Shown: in pieces, positions 1-12,861 of the stretch
Numbering within the stretch: position 1 is the stretch's first letter
Layout: each line of letters opens with the position of its first letter
Assembly: GCF_036323735.1 (NCBI RefSeq)
Contig: NC_086029.1
Coordinates: forward strand, 10,339,816-10,403,815
Length of the DNA: 64,000 nt
Reading direction: 5' to 3'
Origin: Rattus norvegicus
Lineage: Eukaryota > Chordata > Mammalia > Rodentia > Muridae
The notes under the pieces: model-generated
Databases searched by the model: none
What the model was told of the DNA's origin: nothing
What the model saw: the letters and a program-made list of their open reading frames with translations, nothing else
Position numbers and translations under genes: made by a program

Positions 1-3000
1 GAATCAAAATTTCTAGGCGAATTCAGTGAGTCCCAATGGGACATGCTTGTATGAGTTTGCTTTTCAATATCGAGCAACATTTTAAGGAACGGAATCCAAG
101 TATCATGGTGAATTGAGTAAGTTCAAAATAGGATTCGCATGTAATAAGCTTGTTATTCAAGATAGAGCAACGTTTTAACGAACTGAAACACTGTTTCTTT
201 GTGAATTCAGTTAGATCCTAGTAGCCTGCTCTTGTAATATGTGTACTTTTAAAGATTTATAAAAATTTGGTGAGCCGAATCTGAGTAACATGGTGAATTC
301 GGTTAGTTTCCAATAGGCCGCAGTAGTTATAAGTGGACTGTTCGGGATATAGAAAAATTTTCACAAATGGAATCAAAATTTCGAGGCAAATTCAGTGAGT
401 TTCCAATGGGACATGCTTGCATGATTTTGCTTTTCAATATCGAGCAACATTTTAAGGAACGGAATCCAAGTAACATGGTCAATTGAGTAGGTTCCCAAAA
501 GGATTCGCATGTAATAAGCTTGTTATTCAAGATAGAGCAACGTTTTAACGAACTAAAACACTGTTTCTTTGTGAATTCAGTTAGTTCCTAGTAGCCTGCT
601 CTTGTAATATGTGTAATTTAAAGATTTATAAAAATTTGGTGAGCCGAATCTGAGTAACATGGTGAATTCGGTTAGTTCCCAATAGGCCGCAGTAGTTATA
701 ACTGGACTGTTCGGGATATAGAAAAATTTTCACAAATGGAATCAAAATTTCTAGGCGAATTCAGTGAGTTCCCAATGGGACATGCTTGTATGAGTTTGCT
801 TTTCAATAACGAGCAACATTTTAAGGAACGGAATCCAATTATCATGGTGAATTTGTAGGTTCCCAATAGGATTCGCATGTAATAAGCTTGTTATTCAAGA
901 TAGAGCAACGTTTTAACGAACTGAAACACTGTTTCTTTGTGAATTCAGTTAGTTCCTAGTAGCCTGCTCTTGTAATATGTGTACTTTTAAAGATATATAA
1001 AAATTTGGTGAGCCGAATCTGAGTAACATGGTGAATTCGGTTAGTTTCCAATAGGCCGCAGTAGTTATAAGTGGACTGTTCGGGATATAGAAAAATTTTC
1101 ACAAATGGAATCAAAATTTCGAGGCGAATTCAGTGAGTTTCCAATGGGACATGCTTGTATGAGTTTGCTTTTCAATATCGAGCAACATTTTAAGGAACGG
1201 AATCCAAGTAACATGGTCAATTGAGTAGGTTCCCAAAAGGATTCGCATGTAATAAGCTTGTTATTCAAGATAGAGCAACGTTTTAACGAACTAAAACACT
1301 GTTTCTTTGTGAATTCAGTTAGTTCCTAGTAGCCTACTCTTGTAATATGTGTACTTTTAAAGATATATAAAAATTTGGTGAGCCGAATCTGAGTAACATG
1401 GTTAATTCGGTTAGTTCCCAATAGGCCTCAGTAGTAATAAGTGGACTGTTCGGGATATAGAAAAATTTTCACGAATGGAATCAAAATTTCTAGGCGAATT
1501 CAGTGAGTTGCCAATGGGACATGCTTGTATGAGTTTGCTCTTCAATATCGAGCAACATTTTAAGGAACGGAATCCAAGTATCATGGTGAATTGAGTAGGT
1601 TCCCAATAGGATTCGCATGTAATAAGCTTGTTAGTCAAGATAGAGCAACGTTTTAACGAACTGAAACACTGTTTCTTTGTGAATTCAGTTAGTTCCTAGT
1701 AGCCTGCTCTTGTAATATGTGTACATTTAAAGATTTATAAAAATTTGTTGAGCCGAATCTGAGTAACCTGGTGAATTCGGTTAGTTCCCAATAGGCCGCA
1801 GTAGTAATAAGTGGACCGTTCGGGATATAGAAAAATTTTCACGAATGGAATCAAAATTTCTAGGCGAATTCAGTGAGTTGCCAATGGGACATGCTTGTAT
1901 GAGTTTGCTTTTCAATATCGAGCAACATTTTAAGGAACGGAATCCAAGTATCATGGTGAATTGAGTAGGTTCCCAATAGGATTCGCATGTAATAAGCTTG
2001 TTATTCAAGATAGAGCAACGTTTTAACGAACTGAAACACTGTTTCTTTGTGAATTCAGTTAGTTCCTAGTAGCCTGCTCTTGTAATATGTGTACTTTAAA
2101 GATTTATAAAAATTAGGTGAGCCGAATCTGAATAACATGGTGAATTCGGTTAGTTCCCAATAGGCCGCAGTAGTAATAAGTGGACTGTTCGGGATATAGA
2201 AAAATTTTCACGAATGGAATCAAAATTTCTAGGCGAATTCAGTGAGTTCCCATTGGACATGCTTGTATGAGTTTGCTTTTCAATATCGAGCAAAATTTTA
2301 AGGAACGGAATCCAAGTATCATGGTGAATTGAGTAGGTTCCCAATAGGATTCGCATGTAATAAGCTTGTTATTCAAGATAGAGCAACGTTTTAACGAACT
2401 GAAACACTGATTCTTTGTGATTTCAGTTAGTTCCTAGTAGCCTGCTCTTGTAATATGTGTACTTTTAAAGATTTATAAAAATTTGGTGAGCCGAATCTGA
2501 GTAACATGGTGAATTCGGTTAGTTCCCAATAGGCCGCAGTAGTAATAAGTGGACTGTTCGGGATATAGAAAAATTTTCACGAATGGAATCAAAATTTCTA
2601 GGCGAATTCAGTGAGTTCCCAATGGGACATGCTTGTATGAGTTTGCTCTTCAATATCGAGCAACATTTTAAGGAACGGAATCCAAGTATCATGGTGAATT
2701 GAGTAGGTTCCCAATAGGATTCGCATGTAATAAGCTTGTTATTCCAGATAGAGCAACGTTTTAACGAACTGAAACACTGTTTCTTTGTGAATTCAATTAG
2801 TTCCTAGTAGCCTGCTCTTGTAATATGTGTACTTTTAAAGATTTATAAAAATTTGGTGAGCCGAATCTGAGTAACATGGTGAATTCGGTTAGTTCCCAAT
2901 AGGCCGCAGTAGTAATAAGTGGACTGTTCGGGATATAGAAAAATTTTCACAAATGGAATCAAAATTTCTAGGCGAATTCAGTGAGTTCCCAATGGGACAT

Positions 3001-6000
3001 GCTTGTATGAGTTTGCTTTTCAATATCGAGCAACATTTTAAGGAACGGAATCCAAGGATCATGGTGAATTGAGTAGGTTCCCAATAGGATTCGCATGTAA
3101 TAAGCTTGTTATTCAAGATAGAGCAACGTTTTAACGAACTGAAACCCTGTTTCTTTGTGAATTCAGTTAGTTCCTAGTAGCCTGCTCTTGTAATATGTGT
3201 ACTTTTAAAGATTTATAAAAATTTGGTGAGCCGAATCTGAGTAACATGGTGAATTCGGTTAGTTCCCAATAGGCCTCAGTAGTAATAAGTGGACTGTTCG
3301 GGATATAGAAAAATTTTCACGAATGGAATCAAAATTTCTAGGCGAATTCAGTGAGGTGCCAATGGGACATGCTTGTATGAGTTTGCTCTTCAATATCGAG
3401 CAACATTTTAAGGAACGGAATCCAAGTAACATGGTGAATTGAGTAGGTTCCCAATAGGATTCGCATGTAATAAGCTTGTTATTCAAGATAGAGCAACGTT
3501 TTAACGAACTGAAACACTGTTTCTTTGTGAATTCAGTTAGTTCCTAGTAGCCTGCACTTGTAATATGTGTACTTTTAAAGATTTATAAAAATTTGGTGAG
3601 CCGAATCTGAGTAACATTTGAATTCGGTTAGTTCCTAATAGGCCGCAGTAGTAATAAGTGGACTGTTCGGGATATAGAAAAAATTTCACGAATGGAATAA
3701 AAATTTCTAGGCGAATTCAGTGAGTTCCCAATGGGACATGCTTGTATGAGTTTGCTTTTCAATATCGAGCAACATTTTAAGGAACGGAATCCAAGTATCA
3801 TGGTGAATTGAGTAGGTTCCCAATAGGATTCGCATGTAATAAGCTTGTTATTCAAGATAGAGCAACGTTTTAACGAACTGAAACACTGTTTCTTTGTGAA
3901 TTCAGTTAGTTCCTAGTAGCCTGCTCTTGTAATATGTGTACTTTTAAAGATTTATAAAAATTTGGTGAGCCGAATCTGAGTAACATGGTGAATTCGGTTA
4001 GTTCCCAATAGGCCGCAGTAGTAATAAGTGGAATGTTCGGGATATAGAAAAATTTTCACGAATGGAATCAAAATTTCTAGGCGAATTCAGGGAGTTCCCA
4101 ATGGGACATGCTTGTATGAATTTGCTCTTCAATATCGAGCAACATTTTAAGGAACGGAATCCAAGTATCATGGTGAATTGAGTAGGTTCCCAATAGGATT
4201 CGCATGTAATAAGCTTGTTATTCAAGATAGAGCAACGTTTTAACGGACTGAAACACTGTTTCTTTGTGAATTCAGTTAGATCCTAGTAGCCTGATCTTGT
4301 AATATGTGTACTTTTAAAGATTCATAAAAATTTGGTGAGCCGAATCTGAGTAACATGGTGAATTTGGTTAGTTCCCAATAGGCCGCAGTAGTTATAAGTG
4401 GACTGTTCGGGATATAGAAAAATTTTCACAAATGGAATCAAAATTTCTAGGCGAATTCAGTGAGTTCCCAATGGGATATGCTTGTATGAGTTTGCTTTTC
4501 AATATCGAGCAACATTTTAAGGAACGGAATCCAATTATCATGGTGAATTTGTAGGTTCCCAATAGGAATCGCATGTAATAAGCTTGTTATTCAAGATAGA
4601 GCAACGTTTTAACGAACTGAAACACTGTTTCTTTGGGAATTCAGTTAGTTCCTAGTAGCCTGCTCTTGTAATATGTGTACTTTTAAAGATTTATAAACAT
4701 TTGGTGAGCCGAATCTGAGTAACATGGTGAATTCGGTTAGTTCCCAATAGGCCGCAGTAGTAATAAGTGGACTGTTCGGGATATAGAAAAATTTTCACGA
4801 ATGGAATCAACATTTCTAGGCGAATTCAGTGAGGTGCCAATGGGACATGCTTGTATGAGTTTGCTCTTCAATATCGAGCAACATTTTAAGGAACGGAATC
4901 CAAGTATCATGGTGAATTGAGTAGGTTCCCAATAGGATTCGCATGTAATAAGCTTGTTATTCAAGATAGAGCAACGTTTTAACGAACTGAAACACTGTTT
5001 CTTTGTGAATTCAGTTAGTTCCTAGTAGCCTGCACTTGTAATGTGTGTACTTTTAAAGATTTATAAAAATTTGGTGAGCCGAATCTGAGTAACATTTGAA
5101 TTCGGTTAGTTCCTAATAGGCCGCAGTAGTAATAAGTGGACTGTTCGGGATATAGAAAAATTTTCACGAATGGAATCAAAATTTCTAGGCGAATTCAGTG
5201 AGTTCGCAATGGGACATGCTTGTATGAGTTTGCTCTTCAATATCGAGCAACATTTTAAGGAACGGAATCCAAGTATCATGGTGAATTGAGTAGGTTCACA
5301 ATAGGATTCGCATGTAATAAGCTTGTTATTCAAGATAGAGCAACGTTTTAACGAACTGAAACACTGTTTCTTTGTGAATTCAGTTAGTTCCTAGTAGCCT
5401 GCTCTTGTAATATGTGTACTTTTAAAGATTTATAAAAATTTGGTGAGCCGAATCTGAGTAACATGGTGAATTCGGTTAGTTCCCAATAGGCCGCAGTAGT
5501 AATAAGTGGACTGTTCGCGATATAGAAAAATTTTCACAAATGGAATCAAAATTTCTAGGCGAATTCAGTGAGTTCCCAATGGGACATGCTTGTATGAGTT
5601 TGCTTTTCAATATCGAGCAACATTTTAAGGAACGGAATCCAATTATCATGGTGAATTTGTAGGTTCCCAATAGGATTCGCATGTAATAAGCTTGTTATTC
5701 AAGATAGAGCAACGTTTTAACGAACTGAAACACTGTTTCTTTGTGAATTCAGTTAGTTCCTAGTAGCCTGCACTTGTAATATGTGTACTTTTAAAGATTT
5801 ATAAAAATTTGGTGAGCCGAATCTGAGTAACATTTGAATTCGGTTAGTTCCTAATAGGCCGCAGTAGTAATAAGTGGACTGTTCGGGATATAGAAAAATT
5901 TTCACGAATGGAATCAAAATTTCTAGGCGAATTCAGTGAGTTCCCAATGGGAAATGCTTGTATGAGTTTGCTTTTCAATATCGAGCAACATTTTAAGGAA

Positions 6001-6070
6001 CGGAATCCAAGTATCATGGTGAATTGAGTAGGTTCCCAATAGGATTCGCATGTAATAAGCTTGTTATTCA
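1..6070 (+). repeat. Segmental duplication, left copy (cut by window edge)
   Basis: This stretch matches 15885 onward at an offset of 15,884 bp up to about 3430, then at 17,732 bp up to about 6070. Shared rare states include the one-base-short GTGAGTCCCAATGGG near 30, GTAAGTTCAAAATAGG near 117, TTGCATGATTTTGC near 417, AACCTGGTG near 1767 and CCCATTGGACATG near 2249. After about 6080 (GCAATGTTTTAAC here, GCAACGTTTTAAC in the other copy) the similarity drops to ordinary monomer level. The left end lies outside the window. Confidence 0.9.
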
Positions 6071-6071
6071 A

Positions 6072-7620
6072 GATAGAGCAATGTTTTAACGAACTGAAAC
6101 ACTGTTTCTTTGTGAATTCAGTTAGATCCTAGTAGCCTGCTCTTGTAATATGTGTACTTTTAAAGATTTATAAAAATTTGGTGAGCCGAATCTGAGTAAC
6201 ATGGTAAATTCGGTTAGTTCCCAATAGGCCGCAGTAGTAATAAGTGGACTGTTCGGGATATAGAAAAATTTTCACAAATGGAATCAAAATTTCTGGGCGA
6301 ATTCAGTGAGTTCCCAATGGGACATGCTTGTATGAGTTTGCTTTTCAATATCGAGCAACATTTTAAGGAACGGATTCCAAGTATCATGGTGAATTGAGTA
6401 GGTTCCAAATAGGATTCGCATGGAATAAGCTTGTTATTCAAGATAGAGCAACGTTTTAAAGAACTGGAACACTGTTTCTTTGTGAATTCAGTTAGTTCCT
6501 AGTAGCCTGCTCTTGTAATATGTGTACTTTTAAAGATTTATAAAAATTTGGTGAGCCGAATCTGAGTAACATGGTGAATTCGGTTAGTTCCCAATAGGCC
6601 TCAGTAGTTATAAGTGGACTGTTCGGGATATAGAAAAATTTTCACGAATGGAATCAAAATTTCTAGGGGAATTCAGTGAGTTCCCAATGGGACATGCTTG
6701 TATGAGTTTGCTTTTCATTATCGAGCAACATTTTAAGGAACGGATTCCAAGTATCATGGTGAATTGAGTAGGTTCCCATAGGATTCGCATGTAATAAGCT
6801 TGTTATTCAAGATAGAGCAACGTTTTAACGAACTGAAACACTGTTTCTTTGTGAATTCAGTTAGTTCCTAGTAGCCTGCTTTTGTAATATGGGTACTTTT
6901 AAAGATTTATAAAAATTTGGTGAGCCGAATCTGAGTAACATTTGATATCGGTTAGTTCCTAATAGACCGCAGTAGTAATAAGTGGTCTGTTCGGGATATA
7001 GAAAAATTTTCACGAATGGAATCAAAATTTCTAGGCGAATTCAGTGAGTTCCCAATGGGACATGCTTGTATGAGTTTGCTTTTCAATATCGAGCAACATT
7101 TTAAGGAACGGAATCCAAGGATCATGGTGAATTGAGAAGGTTCCCAATAGGATTCGCATGTAATAAGCTTGTTATTCAAGATAGAGCAACGTTTTAACGA
7201 ACTGAAACACTGTTTCTTTGTGAATTCAGTTAGTTCCTAGTAGCCTGCTCTTGTAATATGTGTACTTTTAAAGATTTATAAAATTTTGGTGAGCCGAATC
7301 TGAGTAACATGGTGAATTCGGTTAGTTCCCAATAGGCCGCAGTAGTAATAAGTGGACTGTTCGGGATATAGAAAAATTTTCACGAATGGAATCAAAATTT
7401 CTAGGCGAATTCAGTGAGTTCCCAATGGGACATGCTTGTATGAGTTTGCTCTTCAATATCGAGCAACATTTTAAGGAACGGAATCCAAGTATCATGGTGA
7501 ATTGAGTAGGTTCCCAATAGGATTCGCATGTAATAAGCTTGTTATTCAAGATAGAGCAACGTTTTAACGAACTGGAACACTGTTTCTTTGTGAATTCAGT
7601 TAGTTCCTAGTAGCCTGCTC
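6072..7620 (+). repeat. Block P1, about 4 monomers
   Basis: Recurs at offset 5,540 bp (P2, from about 11612) and 7,018 bp (P3, from about 13090). Shared rare states are GCAATGTTTTAAC, ACATGGTAAATTCGG, GGTTCCAAATAGG with CATGGAATAAGC, GGATTCCAAG, CTTTTCATTATCGAGC and AACATTTGATATCGG. P1 also has GAGAAGGTTCCC (about 7134) and TATAAAATTTTGG (about 7277), which P3 shares and P2 lacks. Confidence 0.85.
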
Positions 7621-7689
7621 TTGTAATATGTGTACTTTTAAAGATTTATAAAAATTTGGTGAGCCGAATCTGAGTAACATGGTGAATTC

Positions 7690-8480
7690 GGTTAGTTCCC
7701 AATAGGCCGCTGTAGTAATAAGTGGACTGTTCGGGATATAGAAAAATTTTCACGAATGGAATCAAAATTTCTAGGCGAATTCAGTGAGTTGCCAATGGGA
7801 CATGCTTGTATGAGTTTGCTTTTCAATATCGAGCAACATTTTAAGGAACGGAATCCAAGTATCATGGTGAATTGAGTAGGTTCCCAATAGGATTCGCATG
7901 TAATAAGCTTGTTATTCAAGATAGAGCAACGTTTTAACGAACTAAAACACTGTTTCTTTGTGAATTCAGTTAGTTCCTAGTAGCCTGCTCTTGTAATATG
8001 TGTAATTTAAAGATTTATAAAAATTTGGTGAGCCGAATCTGAGTAACATGGTGAATTTGGTTAGTTCCCAATAGGCCGCAGTAGTTATAAGTGGACTGTT
8101 CGGGATATAGAAAAATTTTCACAAATGGAATCAAAATTTCTAGGCGAATACAGTGAGTTCCCAATGGGACATGCTTGTATGAGTTTGCTTTTCAATAACG
8201 AGCAACATTTTAAGGAACGGAATCCAATTATCATGGTGAATTTGTAGGTTCCCAATAGGATTCGCATGTAATAAGCTTGTTATTCAAGATAGAGCAACGT
8301 TTTAACGAACTGAAACACTGTTTCTTTGTGAATTCAGTTAGTTCCTAGTAGCCTGCTCTTGTAATATGTGTACTTTTAAAGATTTATAAAAATTTGGTGA
8401 GCCGAATCTGAGTAACATGGTGAATTTGGTTAGTTCCCAATAGGCCTCAGTAGTAATAAGTGGACTCTTCGGGATATAGA
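7690..8480 (+). repeat. Block Q1, about 2 monomers
   Basis: Repeats at 9905-10695 with an offset of 2,215 bp (6 monomers). Shared rare states are GCCGCTGTAG, GTAATTTAAAG, TTTGGTTAGTTCCC, GCGAATACAGTG and TCAATAACGAGC. The combination occurs only at these two places in the window. Confidence 0.85.
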
Positions 8481-9904
8481 AAAATTTTCACGAATGGAAT
8501 CAAAATTTCTAGGCGAATTCAGTGAGTTGCCAATGGGACATGCTTGTATGAGTTTGCTCTTCAATATCTAGCAACATTTTAAGGAACGGAATAAAAGTAT
8601 CATGGTGAATTGAGTAGGTTCCCAATAGGATTCGCATGTAATAAGCTTGTTATTCAAGATAGAGCAACGTTTTAACGAACTGAAACACTGTTTCTTTGTG
8701 AATTCAGTTAGTTCCTAGTAGCCTGCTCTTGTAATATGTGTACTTTTAAAGATTTATAAAAATTTGGTGAGCCGAATCTGAGTAACATGGTGAATTCGGT
8801 TAGTTCCCAATAGGCCGCAGTAGTAATAAGTGGACTGTTCGGGATATAGAAAAATTTTCACGAATGGAATCAAAATTTCTAGGCGAATTCAGTGAGTTCC
8901 CAATGGGACATGCTTGTATGAGTTTGCTTTTCAATATCGAGCAACATTTTAAGGAACGGAATCCAAGTATCATGGTGAATTGAGTAGGTTCCCAATAGGA
9001 TTCGCATGTAATAAGCTTGTTATTCAAGATAGAGCAATGTTTTAACGAACTGAAACACTGTTTCTTTGTGAATTCAGTTAGTTCCTAGTAGCCTGCTCTT
9101 GTAATATGTGTACTTTTAAAGATTTATAAAAATTTGGTGAGCCGAATCTGAGTAACATTTGAATTCGGTTAGTTCCTAATAGGCCGCAGTAGTAATAAGT
9201 GGACTGTTCGGGATATAGAAAAATTTTCACGAATGGAATCAAAATTTCTAGGCGAATTCAGTGAGTTCCCAATGGGACATGCTTGTATGAGTTTGCTCTT
9301 CAATATCGAGCAACATTTTAAGGAACGGAATCCAAGTATCATGGTGAATTGAGTAGGTTCCCAATAGGATTCGCATGTAATAAGCTTGTTATTCAAGATA
9401 GAGCAACGTTTTAACGAACTGAAACACTGTTTCTTTGTGAATTCAGTTAGTTCCTAGTAGCCTGCTCTTGTAATATGTGTACTTTTAAAGATTTATAAAA
9501 ATTTGGTGAGCCGAATCTGAGTAACATGGTGAATTCGGTTAGTTCCCAATAGGCCGCAGTAGTAATAAGTGACTGTTCGGGATATAGAAAAATTTTCACG
9601 AATGGAATCAAAATTTCTAGGCGAATTCAGTGAGTTCCCAATGGGACATGCTTGTATGAGTTTGCTCTTCAATATCGAGCAACATTTTAAGGAACGGAAT
9701 CCATGTATCATGGTGAATTGAGTAGGTTCCCAATAGGATTCGCATGTAATAAGCTTGTTATTCAAGATAGAGCAACGTTTTAACGAACTGAAACACTGTT
9801 TCTTTGTGAATTCAGTTAGTTACTAGTAGCCTGCTCTTGTAATATGTGTACTTTTAAAGATTTATAAAAATTTGGTGAGCCGAATCTGAGTAACATGGTA
9901 ATTC

Positions 9905-10695
9905 GGTTAGTTCCCAATAGGCCGCTGTAGTAATAAGTGGACTGTTCGGGATATAGAAAAATTTTCACAAATGGAATCAAAATTTCTAGGGGAATTCAGT
10001 GAGTTCCCAATGGGACATGCTTGTATGAGTTTGCTTTTCAATATCGAGCAACATTTTAAGGAACGGAATCCAAGTGTCATGGTGAATTGAGTAGGTTCCC
10101 AATAGGATTCGCATGTAATAAGCTTGTTATTCAAGATAGAGCAACGTTTTAACGAACTAAAACACTGTTTCTTTGTGAATTCAGTTAGTTCCTAGTAGCC
10201 TGCTCTTGTAATATGTGTAATTTAAAGATTTATAAAAATTTGGTGAGCCGAATCTGAGTAACATGGTGAATTTGGTTAGTTCCCAATAGGCCGCAGTAGT
10301 TATAAGTGGACTGTTCGGGATATTAAAAAATTTTCACAAATGGAATCAAAATTTCTAGGCGAATACAGTGAGTTCCCAATGGGACATGCTTGTATGAGTT
10401 TGCTTTTCAATAACGAGCAACATTTTAAGGAACAGAATCCAATTATCATGGTGAATTTGTAGGTTCCCAATAGGATTCGCATGTAATAAGCTTGTTATTC
10501 AAGATAGAGCAACGTTTTAGCGAACTGAAACACTGTTTCTTTGTGAATTCAGTTAGTTCCTAGTAGCCTGCTCTTGTAATATGTGTACTTTTAAAGATTT
10601 ATAAAAATTTGGTGAGCCGAATCTGAGTAACATGGTGAATTTGGTTAGTTCCCAATAGGCCTCAGTAGTAATAAGTGGACTGTTCGGGATATAGA
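9905..10695 (+). repeat. Block Q2, about 2 monomers
   Basis: Second copy of block Q1, 2,215 bp downstream. It differs at a few bases, for example GATATTAAAAAATT near 10319 and GGAACAGAATCC near 10430. The intervening monomers (about 8500-9900) are ordinary and share one marker with the array downstream of Q2: the AACATTTGAATTCGG type at 9169 recurs at 11014. Confidence 0.85.
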
Positions 10696-11383
10696 AAAAT
10701 TTTCACGAATGGAATCAAAATTTCTAGGCGAATTCAGTGAGTTGCCAATGGGACATGCTTGTATGAGTTTGCTTTTCAATATCGAGCAACATTTTATGGA
10801 ACGGAATCCAAGTATCATGGTGAATTGAGTAGGTTCCCAATAGGATTCGCATGTAATAAGCTTGTTATTCAAAATAGAGCAACGTTTTAACGAACTGAAA
10901 CACTGTTTCTTTGTGAATTCAGTTAGTTCCTAGTAGCCTGCTCTTGTAATATGTGTACTTTTAAAGATTTATTAAAATTTGGTGAGCCGAATCTGAGTAA
11001 CATTTGAATTCGGTTAGTTCCTAATAGGCCGCAGTAGTAATAAGTGGACTGTTCGGGTTATAGAAAAATTTTCACGAATGGAATCAAAATTTCTAGGCGA
11101 ATTCAGTGAGTTCCCAATGGGACATGCTTGTATGAGTTTGCTTTTCAATATCGAGCAACATTTTAAGGAACGGAATCCAAGTATCATGGTGAATTGAGTA
11201 GGTTCCCAATAGGATTCGCATGTAATAAGCTTGTTATTCAAGATAGAGCAACGTTTTAACTAACTGAAACACTGTTTCTTTGTGAATTCAGTTAGTTCCT
11301 AGTAGCCTGCTCTTGTAATATGTGTACTTTTAAAGATTTATAAAAATTTGGTGAGCCGAATCTGAGTAACATGGTGAATTCGG

Positions 11384-12861
11384 TTAGTTCCCAATAGGCC
11401 GCAGTAGTAATAAGTGGACTGTTCGGGATATAGAAAAATTTTCACGAATGGAATCAAAATTTCTAGGCGAATTCAGTGAGTTCCCAATGGGACATGCTTG
11501 TATGAGTTTGCTCTTCAATATCGAGCAACATTTTAAGGAACGGAATCCAAGTATCATGGTGAATTGAGTAGGTACCCAATAGGATTCGCATGTAATAAGC
11601 TTGTTATTCAAGATAGAGCAATGTTTTAACGAACTGAAACACTGTTTCTTTGTGAATTCAGTTAGATCCTAGTAGCCTGCTCTTGTAATATGTGTACTTT
11701 TAAAGATTTATAAAAATTTGGTGAGCCGAATCTGAGTAACATGGTAAATTCGGTTAGTTCCCAATAGGCCGCAGTAGTAATAAGTGGACTGTTCGGGATA
11801 TAGAAAAATTTTCACAAATGGAATCAAAATTTCTGGGCGAATTCAGTGAGTTCCCAATGGGACATGCTTGTATGAGTTTGCTTTTCAATATCGAGCAACA
11901 TTTTAAGGAACGGATTCCAAGTATCATGGTGAATTGAGTAGGTTCCAAATAGGATTCGCATGGAATAAGCTTGTTATTCAAGATAGAGCAACGTTTTAAA
12001 GAACTGGAACACTGTTTCTTTGTGAATTCAGTTAGTTCCTAGTAGCCTGCTCTTGTAATATGTGTACTTTTAAAGATTTATAAAAATTTGGTGAGCCGAA
12101 TCTGAGTAACATGGTGAATTCGGTTAGTTCCCAATAGGCCTCAGTAGTTATAAGTGGACTGTTCGGGATATAGAAAAATTTTCACGAATGGAATCAAAAT
12201 TTCTAGGGGAATTCAGTGAGTTCCCAATGGGACATGCTTGTATGAGTTTGCTTTTCATTATCGAGCAACATTTTAAGGAACGGATTCCAAGTATCATGGT
12301 GAATTGAGTAGGTTCCCATAGGATTCGCATGTAATAAGCTTGTTATTCAAGATAGAGCAACGTTTTAACGAACTGAAACACTGTTTCTTTGTGAATTCAG
12401 TTAGTTCCTAGTAGCCTGCTTTTGTAATATGGGTACTTTTAAAGATTTATAAAAATTTGGTGAGCCGAATCTGAGTAACATTTGATATCGGTTAGTTCCT
12501 AATAGACCGCAGTAGTAATAAGTGGTCTGTTCGGGATATAGAAAAATTTTCACGAATGGAATCAAAATTTCTAGGCGAATTCAGTGAGTTCCCAATGGGA
12601 CATGCTTGTATGAGTTTGCTTTTCAATATCGAGCAACATTTTAAGGAACGGAATCCAAGTATCATGGTGAATTGAGTAGGTTCCCAATAGGATTCGCATG
12701 TAATAAGCTTGTTATTCAAGATAGAGCAACGTTTTAACGAACTGAAACACTGTTTCTTTGTGAATTCAGTTAGTTCCTAGTAGCCTGCTCTTGTAAAATG
12801 TGTACTTTTAAAGATTTATAAAAATTTGGTGAGCCGAATCTGAGTAACATGGTGAATTCGG
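11384..12861 (+). repeat. Block P2, 4-monomer unit (1,478 bp)
   Basis: Contains a second copy of P1 (offset 5,540) preceded by a monomer carrying GAGTAGGTACCC, a new KpnI site near 11571. The next 1,478 bp repeat the same order of four marked monomers, including the GGTACCC state near 13050. P2 lacks the GAGAAGG and TAAAATTTTGG states of P1. Confidence 0.85.
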
